Positions 27,021-34,101 of a DNA stretch of 43,187 nt are shown here, in pieces. Below the pieces are notes generated by a model. It made no database searches, was not told the DNA's origin, and saw only the letters and a list, made by a program, of their open reading frames with translations. How positions within the stretch are numbered: the first letter of the stretch is position 1; every line of letters begins with the position of its first letter. This DNA comes from an uncultured SAR86 cluster bacterium. Its GTDB lineage: Bacteria; Pseudomonadota; Gammaproteobacteria; Magnimaribacterales; Magnimaribacteraceae. The stretch covers positions 1-43,187 of the forward strand of contig CACAGI010000011.1 in the NCBI GenBank assembly GCA_902532015.1. Reading direction: 5' to 3'. The position numbers were made by a program, and so were the translations under genes.

Positions 27021-28031
27021 ATGAAAGTTATAAATAGATTCCTGCTGATAATACTAATTGCTTTAACTTTTTCTAATTATTCGTTCCCTGAATCACAAAC
27101 TTCTGAACGTTATGTCATAGGTTTTGGTTCTTGTATAACGGAGAAAAGAGATCAACCTATTTGGCCTGCCATTAAACAAGAAAACCTAGATGAGTTCTTC
27201 TTTATGGGGGATAACGTATATGGCGATAATGAAGAAACCGGTCTTTTAGATGATATGAAAATTGCTTATACATTACAAAAAACTAAATTTCCTAAATGGC
27301 TAGGAGATATAAAGGTAAATGCTATTTGGGATGATCATGATTATGGAAAAAATGATGGCGGATTTGAATACCCCCTTAAATCAGAATCTCAAGATCTATT
27401 TTTAGAATTTTGGGAGGTTGCCAAAGATGATCCAAGATGGGATAGAGAAGGGATTTATTTTTCTGAAATAAGAGATATATTTAATCTTAAAGTTAATTTA
27501 ATTGGATTAGATACCAGATTTCATAGATCTCCGCTAGGACAAAAAGAAAGACCCTACTCTCCCATAGAAGATACTTCTAGGACGATGTTGGGAAAAGATC
27601 AATGGAATTGGCTAATAGATAAATTAGATCAAGAATCTGATCTAAACATCATAGTCTCATCAATACAAGTGATTCCTACGAATCATGTATTTGAGAAGTG
27701 GGGAAATTTTCCTCACGAGAGGGCTAAACTTATTAAGCTTATAGAAGAATCTAAAATACCAACAATAATTATCTCTGGAGACAGGCATAAAGCTGGTATA
27801 TACAAACTAAATAATTTAATTGAGCTAACCTCTTCATCAATGAATAAACCTCTTCCTATTTATATTTCTAAAATATGGGACCTGATATCAAAAGAGACCG
27901 ATCAACACCTGATTGGCAATATGTATTATCCTGAGAATTATGGCACGGTGACCATAGACAAAGGAAGTAATGTGTTGGTAGAACTAAAAAATTTAAACGG
28001 AGAAACGGTTAATTCGATAAGATTGAAATGA
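27021..28031 (+). CDS. PhoD-like alkaline phosphatase family protein, exported
   Basis: A 336-residue exported metallophosphoesterase. An N-terminal signal peptide (about residues 5-22) precedes IGFGSCITEKRDQP, and the PhoD pattern follows: FFFMGDNVYGDN, IWDDHDYGKNDGG, LIGLDTRF and TIIISGDRHKAGIY. These are the metal-binding Asp/Asn/His blocks of the PhoD-like phosphatase family. It is shorter than classic PhoD (about 550) and lacks the N-terminal domain, as in many marine homologues. No Shine-Dalgarno is obvious before the ATG. The stop codon lies inside a strong bidirectional terminator. Likely role: phosphate release from organic esters outside the cytoplasm. Confidence 0.87.
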   Translation: MKVINRFLLIILIALTFSNYSFPESQTSERYVIGFGSCITEKRDQPIWPAIKQENLDEFFFMGDNVYGDNEETGLLDDMKIAYTLQKTKFPKWLGDIKVNAIWDDHDYGKNDGGFEYPLKSESQDLFLEFWEVAKDDPRWDREGIYFSEIRDIFNLKVNLIGLDTRFHRSPLGQKERPYSPIEDTSRTMLGKDQWNWLIDKLDQESDLNIIVSSIQVIPTNHVFEKWGNFPHERAKLIKLIEESKIPTIIISGDRHKAGIYKLNNLIELTSSSMNKPLPIYISKIWDLISKETDQHLIGNMYYPENYGTVTIDKGSNVLVELKNLNGETVNSIRLK

Positions 28032-28051
28032 GGGGCATTGGCCCCTCATTT
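28026..28051. terminator. Bidirectional rho-independent terminator
   Basis: An 11-bp perfect stem, AAATGAGGGGC at 28026-28036 with GCCCCTCATTT at 28041-28051, has an ATTG loop. It covers the PhoD-like stop codon and ends 3 nt before the stop of the convergent secreted-protein gene, so it serves both. Confidence 0.88.
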
Positions 28052-28053
28052 AA

Positions 28054-28794
28054 TTATTTCTCCTCTTTCACTAATACAGTTGAATATATTCTTCCATTTT
28101 CGCAGGTAGAAATATCACCCAGAGCATTAGCTTCGTCAGTATCCCAAAGATTTTCACTGTAGTTATCTACATTATTTCCGTATTCACTCGGTGAATTGGC
28201 ATACAAAGAATAAACATAGTCATAATCAAAAGTTCCTGCACCAACTGGCGCCATCATCATTTTTCTGCCCATGTTGTCACCAGTGGATTTCGCTTTGATG
28301 GCAAACTTCTTATAAGCATCAAAAGCCTTTCTCATGGTAACGCCTTCTTTTAAAGTGCATTGAGTAAAGCGTACAAAGCCTAATTCACCCATCTCACCTT
28401 CCGGTACAGAGATAGGCCATTGCCATACATCAGTAACTCTTTCATTGGTTACCGGAAGAGTTGAAGCCAATTTACCGCCATCCTTTATCCATTGCTCTAT
28501 AGCTTTAAATTGTTTTCCAGCAGAAGGCCATAAATTGAGCCAAACATAATCTACCCTTTGTAGATTATCAGAGTAATATGGTGTGAAAACTACAGTACGC
28601 ATTGTGTCCCATTCACTTCTTGCATTGGTCCAAGCTGCAAACTTCTCACCCCAACTTAGTAAATCCTCCATATCCTTACCTTGATTAAATTTACCTGAAT
28701 AATACTCGGCTTTGTTGGGTTCAGGTTCAAACTCATATTCTTCAGCACTAATGAATGTTGAAAAGGCTATTAGTAAAATTAAAAAGTTTTTCAT
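28054..28794 (-). CDS. Uncharacterised exported protein, probable Fur-regulated module
   Basis: A 246-residue protein of no family I recognise. The signal peptide (MKNFLILLIAFSTFISA, cleavage after about residue 17) is followed by an acidic start EEYEFEPEPNKAEYY. The mature part is rich in Trp and Tyr (WGEKFAAWTNARSEWD; DYVWLNLWPSAG; DVWQWPISVP) and has two cysteines (FTQCTLKEG and DISTCENG). The aromatic-rich pattern could suit a ligand-binding or dimeric alpha/beta fold, which is inference. It starts 1 nt after the stop of the three-TM gene at 28796 (TAATATG), so both come from the transcript that begins at the Fur-like operator near 29230. Confidence 0.8.
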   Translation of the reverse strand: MKNFLILLIAFSTFISAEEYEFEPEPNKAEYYSGKFNQGKDMEDLLSWGEKFAAWTNARSEWDTMRTVVFTPYYSDNLQRVDYVWLNLWPSAGKQFKAIEQWIKDGGKLASTLPVTNERVTDVWQWPISVPEGEMGELGFVRFTQCTLKEGVTMRKAFDAYKKFAIKAKSTGDNMGRKMMMAPVGAGTFDYDYVYSLYANSPSEYGNNVDNYSENLWDTDEANALGDISTCENGRIYSTVLVKEEK

Positions 28795-28795
28795 A

Positions 28796-29200
28796 TTATT
28801 TTTTCATCCAAATTGTTGTTATTTGCATTACTAATATTGCAAGAATAAAAATTCCACTAACCACATCTGGCATATAGTTATAAGCCGCTCCCGGATTTGC
28901 AACCGCAATCATTTCTAGGGCGCCAGAACTTATTTCAGTTCCTTGAGACTGTAATGCTACAAAAGCTCCAGAAATACCGTTAACTATCCATTCAACTTGA
29001 CCCACAAGCATATTTATTTGCCAAACCACTACCAAACAGAATGCCGTTACAGCAACTTTGGATATCATATTATCTGAATCACCAGCTATATTTGCTGCTC
29101 TAAGACTTACCCACAAAAGAAAAGCCCACGCTAAAAAGAATCCAGAAGTAGCCAACATACCTGACCACATAAGATCCCATAATTCGATTTCTGTGTACAT
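28796..29200 (-). CDS. Three-TM membrane protein, paralogue A of Fur-linked module
   Basis: A 134-residue membrane protein with three predicted TM segments: about residues 12-31 (MLATSGFFLAWAFLLWVSL), 45-66 (KVAVTAFCLVVVWQINMLVG) and 108-130 (VSGIFILAILVMQITTIW). It ends WMKK. I chose the ATG at 29200 because GGAG sits 7 nt upstream; a start 13 codons earlier adds an unrelated basic segment lacking in the paralogues. It aligns by eye with the proteins at 29310 and 29744 (K..xTxFxLxV in TM2; GIFxLxILV in TM3; final W-x-K-K/T-K). No family known to me. Expression is probably iron-controlled from the palindrome at 29223-29240. Confidence 0.78.
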   Translation of the reverse strand: MYTEIELWDLMWSGMLATSGFFLAWAFLLWVSLRAANIAGDSDNMISKVAVTAFCLVVVWQINMLVGQVEWIVNGISGAFVALQSQGTEISSGALEMIAVANPGAAYNYMPDVVSGIFILAILVMQITTIWMKK

Positions 29201-29222
29201 ATTATTTCTCCATAAATTTAAG

Positions 29223-29240
29223 AATGAGAATTTTCTCATT
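29223..29240. promoter_or_regulatory. Fur-like palindrome at the minus-strand promoter
   Basis: AATGAGAATTTTCTCATT is a perfect 8-2-8 palindrome. It lies just downstream of a minus-strand -10-like TATACT (29249-29254), covering the expected transcription start and leader of paralogue A. The half-site TGAGAA matches the clear Fur box 30 nt away, so regulation by the same protein is likely. Confidence 0.55.
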
Positions 29241-29266
29241 CAAATAAAAGTATATAGTATATAATA

Positions 29267-29285
29267 AATGTTGAGAATCATTCTC
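29267..29285. promoter_or_regulatory. Fur box at the plus-strand promoter
   Basis: The 19-mer AATGTTGAGAATCATTCTC matches the Fur consensus GATAATGATAATCATTATC at 14 of 19 bases, and its core TGAGAATCATTCTCA (29272-29286) is a perfect 7-1-7 palindrome. It follows a -10 TATAAT at 29260-29265, so it covers the likely transcription start for the gene at 29310. Confidence 0.78.
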
Positions 29286-29309
29286 ATTAAAAATAAGGGA
29301 GATATTTAA

Positions 29310-29717
29310 ATGACTGAAATGGATGTATGGAATTTTATGGTTAGCGTGAGAGAAGCTACAGGAATTAATTCAATAGGCATTATCTTAATGATAGGTCTAG
29401 GATTTGGCATTTCCACAGCAATTTACAATAATGCAGATGCTAACTTAGTAGCCAAGATTGCCGCTACGGTTTTTGTTTTATGTGTTGCAATGGGATTTTT
29501 ATTCAACGGAGCGGTTGCGGAATGGAATATTAACCAAGCTGCTGCTGGATTAGTATGGTTATCTGAAAATACCGAAGGGATATCACCTGGGGGACAGTTA
29601 ATTATAGAAGCTAATGATCCTGGGGCACCTTTTTCAATGGTACCAAGCTTGTTTCCTGGATTGTTTATACTATCAGTTTTAGTCATGCAATTAGGTGGAA
29701 TTTGGACCAAAAAATAA
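29310..29717 (+). CDS. Three-TM membrane protein, paralogue B of Fur-linked module
   Basis: A 135-residue membrane protein with TM segments near residues 19-40 (GIILMIGLGFGISTAIY), 48-70 (KIAATVFVLCVAMGFLFNGAV) and 110-131 (FPGLFILSVLVMQLGGIW), ending WTKK. A loop of about 35 residues between TM2 and TM3 contains a conserved Trp and a Pro-rich stretch (NDPGAPFSMVP), matching paralogue A (ANPGAAYNYMP). GGGAG 8 nt before the ATG is a good Shine-Dalgarno. It is first on the plus-strand transcript under the Fur box and followed 26 nt later by paralogue C. Function unknown; small size and three TMs suggest a subunit of a homo- or hetero-oligomeric membrane complex. Confidence 0.8.
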   Translation: MTEMDVWNFMVSVREATGINSIGIILMIGLGFGISTAIYNNADANLVAKIAATVFVLCVAMGFLFNGAVAEWNINQAAAGLVWLSENTEGISPGGQLIIEANDPGAPFSMVPSLFPGLFILSVLVMQLGGIWTKK

Positions 29718-29743
29718 TTAATAAATAATATAAGGAGAAAAAA

Positions 29744-30142
29744 ATGGATCAAGAATCTTTTCAAATAATGCAGCTTTTCTATTCTTCGATGATAGGAAGA
29801 GCTATATTTACAGTTAGTATTTTCTTTATGGCTTGGGTAGCACTTAGAGTAGCTAAATCAGTCAATGAAAATCCAAATTTACTCGGACAAATCTTTTCTA
29901 CTGCTTTTGGGTTAGTAGTATGCTGGTTTGGGCTTGTACAACAATCTTTTACAACTTGGTCAGTTGAATCTACTTCTTACCAACTATGTCAGTTAGAAAA
30001 CATAAATCCTACGGCTCAAGTATTTGTTGATTTTTTTGGATGCGCATTACCAGAGCCTTCTGTAATACCTGATCCTCTAACCGGTATTTTTTGGTTATGT
30101 ATTTTAGTATTTATTCTTGTTCCAACTTGGCAAACAAAATAG
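29744..30142 (+). CDS. Three-TM membrane protein, paralogue C of Fur-linked module
   Basis: A 132-residue membrane protein, the most divergent of the three. TM segments lie near residues 17-36 (AIFTVSIFFMAWVALRVA), 46-66 (IFSTAFGLVVCWFGLV) and 107-128 (GIFWLCILVFILVPTW), ending WQTK. TM1 followed by LRVAKSVNENP parallels LRAANIAGDSDN in paralogue A. It has two extra cysteines in the TM2-TM3 loop (YQLCQLEN and FFGCALPE), possibly a disulfide. AAGGAG lies 6 nt before the ATG. The transcript ends at a strong terminator 18 nt downstream, so the plus-strand unit holds just two genes. Confidence 0.8.
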   Translation: MDQESFQIMQLFYSSMIGRAIFTVSIFFMAWVALRVAKSVNENPNLLGQIFSTAFGLVVCWFGLVQQSFTTWSVESTSYQLCQLENINPTAQVFVDFFGCALPEPSVIPDPLTGIFWLCILVFILVPTWQTK

Positions 30143-30160
30143 TTACTCAAATTAAATACA

Positions 30161-30190
30161 AAAAAAAGGGAGCAAAAGCTCCCTTTTTTT
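30161..30190 (+). terminator. Rho-independent terminator after paralogue C
   Basis: GGGAGC and GCTCCC (30168-30173 and 30178-30183) form a stem with an AAAA loop, flanked by a run of seven A and seven T. The symmetric A/T tracts make it effective on the plus strand and possibly on both. It separates the Fur-linked module from the glutathione transferase gene. Confidence 0.9.
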
Positions 30191-30221
30191 ATTAAAGTCT
30201 TTTAAAAAATAAAAGGAAATT

Positions 30222-30842
30222 ATGAATATTAAAATTTATGGCACTGAAGCTTCAAGGGCAATGAGACCAATATGGACAGCAGAAGAAATGGGCTTGGATT
30301 ATGAACTAGAAATGATGCCATTCCCACCACGTGTTTTTAAACCGGAATACCTAGAAGTAAATATGCTAGGTACTATCCCTTATATGACCGATGGAGATGT
30401 GAAAATGACAGAGTCAGTTGCTATGTCTCAATATTTGGTAGAAAAATACGGACCTACTGAGCTAAGAGTTATGTCTGATGAACCAGACTACCCTGCCTAT
30501 TTAAATTGGTTATTCCATTCAGATGCTACTCTCACATTTCCACAAACTGTAGTTTTAAGATATAAACTTCAAGAACCCGGTGTAGCTGATGCAGCTGTTG
30601 AAGGTTACAGTAGATGGTTTGTATCTAGATGCAAATTACTTGAAACAGCATTAGAAGATAGAGAATATCTATGCTCTAACAGATTTACTATTGCAGATAT
30701 ATGCGTAAGTTATGCTTTCGTAGTTGCTAAATCCCTAGGTATAGAACAAGCATTTAAACCAAATATAACTCGGTACACTAATATGCTATTTGAAAGAGAA
30801 GCTTTTAAAAGAAGTGTTGAGTATAAATACGAAGACGAATAG
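30222..30842 (+). CDS. Glutathione S-transferase family protein
   Basis: A 206-residue two-domain protein. The N-terminal thioredoxin-like domain (residues 1-80) begins MNIKIYGTEASRAMRP, with Ser/Thr near residues 8-11 as a possible glutathione activator, and holds the cis-Pro region LGTIPYMTDGD and TESVAMSQYLVEKYG (the conserved ESxAI glutathione-binding turn). The C-terminal helical domain has YLCSNRFTIADICVSYA, the conserved N-capping/hydrophobic staple Asp. AAGGA 5-6 nt before the ATG. It is 21 nt upstream of a quinone oxidoreductase, suggesting a joint role against reactive electrophiles or quinones. Confidence 0.88.
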   Translation: MNIKIYGTEASRAMRPIWTAEEMGLDYELEMMPFPPRVFKPEYLEVNMLGTIPYMTDGDVKMTESVAMSQYLVEKYGPTELRVMSDEPDYPAYLNWLFHSDATLTFPQTVVLRYKLQEPGVADAAVEGYSRWFVSRCKLLETALEDREYLCSNRFTIADICVSYAFVVAKSLGIEQAFKPNITRYTNMLFEREAFKRSVEYKYEDE

Positions 30843-30863
30843 AGCATTTTCTCAGATTAATAA

Positions 30864-31865
30864 ATGATTAGAACAAGAACATTGATATGTAAATCGCTGA
30901 GTGATGACATATCAGGAGTGGAATTAGTTGAAAAGCCAATAAATGAACCTAACAGCAATGAAATTCTAATTAAAGTCAAAGCTGCTTCTGTTAACTTTCC
31001 TGATCTGCTTATGACACAAGGAAAGTATCAACACAAACCTGAACTACCTTTTGGATTAGGAATGGAAGGTGCTGGAATTGTTCAGTCAGTTGGTTCTAAC
31101 GTTTCTAAAATAAAAGAAGGCGATGAGGTGACTTTTGGAGCCTTAGGTAAAGGCGCTTTTACGGAACTTATATGCGTCAATGAAAATAGTGTGCAGATTA
31201 AACCAAACAACTTAAACTTTGAACAAGCGGCAGCGTTTCAAACTGCATATCTAACAGCCTACGTTTCTTTAGTTAGAAGAGGTAAGTTAAAAAAAGGTGA
31301 AAGTCTTTTGGTGCATGGAGCTACTGGAGGTGTAGGAATGGCAGCTGTTCAGCTAGGTAAATATCTTGGAGCTAAAGTAATTGCCACTGGAACATCTGAA
31401 GACAAGTTAAAAGAAACCATAAATTGGGGAGCTGATCACGCCCTTCTCACTCACAAAGAAAATAAAGTTGATTTTAGGAATGAAGTTAAAGAACTTACAG
31501 AAGGTCTAGGAGCAGATGTTATATACGATCCAGTTGGAGGTGATGTATTTGATCACTCAATAAGATGTATTAACTGGGGTGGACGAATTCTAGTTGTTGG
31601 TTTTGCTAGTGGCAGAATACCTACCCTTCCTGTAAACATGGCATTAATTAAAGGTTTCTCAGTTTTAGGGGTTAGAGCTGGTGAATTTGCTAGAAAAAAT
31701 CCAAAAAAAGGTAAGGAGAATAATCAGGAAATAAAAAGAATATGTGAAGAAGGTTTTTTTAACCCTTACATTTGTAAAACCTTCCCTTTGTCTGAAGCTA
31801 AAGATTCTATCCAGTACTTATCAGAAAGAAAATTAACTGGAAAAATAGTAATAAAAATAGATTAA
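30864..31865 (+). CDS. NADPH:quinone oxidoreductase family (zeta-crystallin-like MDR)
   Basis: A 333-residue medium-chain dehydrogenase/reductase without the zinc ligands. The N-terminal GroES-like domain contains VKAASVNFPDLLMTQGKY and LPFGLGMEGAGIV; the Rossmann domain has VHGATGGVGMAAVQLGKYLGA (A-x-x-G-x-x-G nucleotide loop, about residues 150-170), then a VIYDPVGGDVF strand typical of quinone reductases. C-terminal SERKLTGKIVIKI completes the family pattern. It follows the glutathione transferase by 21 nt and converges without terminator on the P19-like gene, with stops touching. NADPH-dependent reduction of quinones or enones is likely; the physiological substrate is not. Confidence 0.9.
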   Translation: MIRTRTLICKSLSDDISGVELVEKPINEPNSNEILIKVKAASVNFPDLLMTQGKYQHKPELPFGLGMEGAGIVQSVGSNVSKIKEGDEVTFGALGKGAFTELICVNENSVQIKPNNLNFEQAAAFQTAYLTAYVSLVRRGKLKKGESLLVHGATGGVGMAAVQLGKYLGAKVIATGTSEDKLKETINWGADHALLTHKENKVDFRNEVKELTEGLGADVIYDPVGGDVFDHSIRCINWGGRILVVGFASGRIPTLPVNMALIKGFSVLGVRAGEFARKNPKKGKENNQEIKRICEEGFFNPYICKTFPLSEAKDSIQYLSERKLTGKIVIKID

Positions 31866-32414
31866 TTACCTTCTAGAGGCCTCGGCAATCGAATAAAAAT
31901 CTAGATTCTTATAAACAAAAGTATGTTCTTTTATCAAAAAGGGGTTCACTTCCTCTCTCCAGTCGAAATGTAGACCTAAGTCTCCCGGCTTAGGCGGCTT
32001 AATCGTAAAGATAACTGTATACAAGTCTTCCCTTTTACCAGGCAGTTTAATATTTAATGCGTAATGAAGGTTGTCAGACATATTTAAGTGAGGTAATAGT
32101 TTTATATTCTTATATCTTCCATTATTTTCATTAAGTATCTTTGCATTGACGTCAAGATAAGCTACAAAACCCCCTTGAGTTGAACCCATTGGAGCGCTTT
32201 CATTCCACGTAGATAAAACTTCTAAGTGAATATCAGATACGGACTCTTCTCCGAATTTGTAGGCAGGAGAAACGTCATCTTTAATAGCTCCTTCAAATAT
32301 TAAATTTATACCCGGGCTTATGTTTTCTTCGCCAATCACCATTTCAGGTAAATCTTTGGAGAGAGTATTGAGAGAAAAGACTACAAATCCTATGCTAAGA
32401 AGTATTTTTTTCAT
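31866..32414 (-). CDS. P19/Tp34-like periplasmic metal-binding protein
   Basis: A 182-residue exported protein with a signal peptide of about 19 residues. The pattern matches, by eye, the P19/Tp34 'Fe2+ transport protein' family: DIHLEVLSTWNE (His63, Glu65), GGFVAYLDVNAKI, LPHLNMSDNLHYALNI (His117 as in the family's GPHYG) and a late PPKPGDLGLHFDW (His149) followed by NPFLIKEHTFVY. In Campylobacter P19 these residues bind copper and iron, and such proteins feed ferrous-iron permeases. No FTR1-like permease is adjacent, so the partner is missing from view. It ends the long minus-strand run starting at malate synthase. Call based on motif memory. Confidence 0.6.
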   Translation of the reverse strand: MKKILLSIGFVVFSLNTLSKDLPEMVIGEENISPGINLIFEGAIKDDVSPAYKFGEESVSDIHLEVLSTWNESAPMGSTQGGFVAYLDVNAKILNENNGRYKNIKLLPHLNMSDNLHYALNIKLPGKREDLYTVIFTIKPPKPGDLGLHFDWREEVNPFLIKEHTFVYKNLDFYSIAEASRR

Positions 32415-32417
32415 TGA

Positions 32418-32636
32418 TTAATAATTGTGTGGTTTGGAGATATCTAATAAGGCAGGTCTCTTTCCTTTTCCAACCCATATAAAATTATGAGCTACCATAC
32501 CAGGCTCTACGTATTTAGGCCTACCTATAATCTTGTAGTTGTTTTGTATGCAGTGAGCATCTATATCTTGATCAGAATTTGCTACTAGATAATTTCTAAC
32601 ATTCTCGGTATCTACTGCTACTGCATAATAAAACAT
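32418..32636 (-). CDS. Hypothetical protein, 72 aa
   Basis: A short soluble protein with no signal or TM, starting MFYYAVAVDTENVRNYLVAN. It contains two cysteine-free halves joined by HCIQNNYKIIGRP (one Cys) and ends DISKPHNY. I recognise no family. Its start lies 9 nt after the stop of the 119-residue gene and its stop 3 nt before the P19-like start, so it is embedded in the operon; this placement and the lack of any overlapping frame support it being coding. Confidence 0.6.
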   Translation of the reverse strand: MFYYAVAVDTENVRNYLVANSDQDIDAHCIQNNYKIIGRPKYVEPGMVAHNFIWVGKGKRPALLDISKPHNY

Positions 32637-32645
32637 TTCTATATT

Positions 32646-33005
32646 TTATAACTTTAGACAGGTAATGGGTGTGACTAAATCCATGTATTTAGCGTAATCA
32701 ATATTAAGTGTAACTTTATTTAACTTCATAACTGGTATAAACCTGTCTTTCCTCTTGGTCTCATCGGTATACATGCCTAGTTCGTAATGATCTTTAGTGA
32801 CTAATAGATCCATTTGTAAATTTCCTTTCTTTAAAGTTTGAATCGCTTTTTTAGTTTCAACGCCCATAGTCAAAGAAAAGAGTACCTTAGGCTTTTTGCC
32901 CCAATTATCTCCAACACCAGCCATAGAACATTGAAACTTAATCAAATCTGCTTTGATAAAGCTAGAAAATACTAAAATTAAGATAAAAGCTATCTTTTTA
33001 ATCAT
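32646..33005 (-). CDS. Uncharacterised small exported protein, 119 aa
   Basis: A 119-residue protein with a clear signal peptide (MIKKIAFILILVFSSFIKA, cleavage near residue 19). The mature part is short, basic-acidic mixed, with two cysteines (KFQCSMAG near the N-terminus and the penultimate TCLKL at the C-terminus), which could form one disulfide. No family recognised. Its start overlaps the stop of the lipoprotein gene by 8 nt, so it is translationally coupled. The neighbouring lipoprotein and P19-like protein suggest a periplasmic role. Confidence 0.65.
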   Translation of the reverse strand: MIKKIAFILILVFSSFIKADLIKFQCSMAGVGDNWGKKPKVLFSLTMGVETKKAIQTLKKGNLQMDLLVTKDHYELGMYTDETKRKDRFIPVMKLNKVTLNIDYAKYMDLVTPITCLKL

Positions 33006-33333
33006 ATCTACACGGGCCGTTACTATTAGTTCGGCACATACCTGCTTTTGTATCCAAATCTCTTTGGTTTATCTCTTTGAAGTCTTCTTGTACTGTTTTT
33101 ATATTTTTAAATCTTTCTTCACAATTAAGATTTCTTGTGTCGATTTCTAAAAGAAGTTCTTTCAATAAATAGGTCCTATCTTGGACATTCATTATATTGT
33201 AATCAGGATCACCTTCAGGAAAGCATAAATAATAATCATCAACTTCTGTGATAGGCGCCTTTATACCCTCTTTTAGAGTTGAGCAAGAAGATAGTAATAA
33301 AGCGCAAAGGCAAAATATATATAACTTGTTCAT
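32998..33333 (-). CDS. Small putative lipoprotein, 111 aa
   Basis: The signal peptide ends in LLLSSC with Cys17 as the lipidation site, followed by STLKEGIKAPITEVDDYYLC. The mature part is about 95 residues, charged and helical (KELLLEIDTRNLNCEERFKN), with four more cysteines, including GMCRTNSNGPCRYD at the C-terminus. The +2 residue Ser points to outer-membrane sorting by the general rule. No family recognised. The ATG follows the MadM stop without a gap (TAA-ATG), and the C-terminus overlaps the next gene by 8 nt. Confidence 0.72.
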   Translation of the reverse strand: MNKLYIFCLCALLLSSCSTLKEGIKAPITEVDDYYLCFPEGDPDYNIMNVQDRTYLLKELLLEIDTRNLNCEERFKNIKTVQEDFKEINQRDLDTKAGMCRTNSNGPCRYD

Positions 33334-34101
33334 TTAATAAACTAACTCAATAATTAAGAAAAGAATTGAAGGCGCTAGAAGACATCCAAGTCCAGTATAA
33401 AAGGTTGCAGTCATAGCTCCATAGGGTACTAATTTAGGATCTACCGCAGCTAAACCAGCCGCTACGCCACTGTTAGTTCCCATTAATCCTCCAAAGATCA
33501 TAGCTGAATTTGGATTGTTTAGGCCAATGTATTTAGCTAAAAGCGGAGTACCAATCATTACTAAGATAGATTTAACTAAACCTGCAGCTATACTTAATGC
33601 AATAACTTCAGAACTGGCGCCTAATGCACTCCCTGTAACTGGCCCTACCACAAACGTAACAGTTCCTGCTCCAATGGTTGTGATACTTACAGCGTCAGTG
33701 TATCCAAAAATGATAGCAACTATAGCTCCTACAAAAAAAGATAAAGTGACTCCAATAAATAAAGAAGAAATTCCTGCAATACCTGATGCCTTTAGATCGT
33801 CTAACTTGACACCATAGGCCGTAGCTACAATTGCAAAATCCCTCAACATAGCTCCGCCCAACAAACCAACGCCTGATAAAAGACCGATGTCTGCAACACC
33901 TTGTTTGCCTCCGGTGTAAGTGCCTCCTAAGTAGGCAAATATAAGGCCTAAAAGAATTGCTATAGCAGAGCCATGAAATTTTCCTTGAGTTAATTTATTT
34001 GAGAGGAAATAAGAAAACCAAACAATACAGCCTACAAAAACAAAAGAGGTAATAAGTCCATTCTTAGAAAGAACGGTGCTAATTATCTCAAATATATCCA
34101 T
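33334..34101 (-). CDS. madM: Malonate transporter subunit MadM
   Basis: A 255-residue membrane protein with about eight TM segments, recognisable as MadM, the large subunit of the MadLM malonate:sodium symporter. Conserved-looking stretches are GGTYTGGKQGVADIGLL, GGAMLRDFAIVATAYG, TFVVGPVTGSALGAS and GGLMGTNSGVAAGLAAVDPKLVPYG. I set the start at ATG 34101, which overlaps the MadL stop by one base (TAATG); the 52 codons available upstream are a frame shadow of MadL and have no TM or family pattern. It takes up malonate with MadL. No malonate decarboxylase genes are in the window. Confidence 0.87.
   Translation of the reverse strand: MDIFEIISTVLSKNGLITSFVFVGCIVWFSYFLSNKLTQGKFHGSAIAILLGLIFAYLGGTYTGGKQGVADIGLLSGVGLLGGAMLRDFAIVATAYGVKLDDLKASGIAGISSLFIGVTLSFFVGAIVAIIFGYTDAVSITTIGAGTVTFVVGPVTGSALGASSEVIALSIAAGLVKSILVMIGTPLLAKYIGLNNPNSAMIFGGLMGTNSGVAAGLAAVDPKLVPYGAMTATFYTGLGCLLAPSILFLIIELVY

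Noticed and set aside
29201-29239. 13-codon extension of paralogue A
   Set aside because: It would start inside the Fur-like palindrome and lacks a counterpart in the two paralogues; the ATG at 29200 has GGAG 7 nt upstream.
29423-29764. Antisense 113-codon frame over paralogue B
   Set aside because: It is the reverse-strand shadow of a well-supported TM protein with its own RBS, and has no family pattern.
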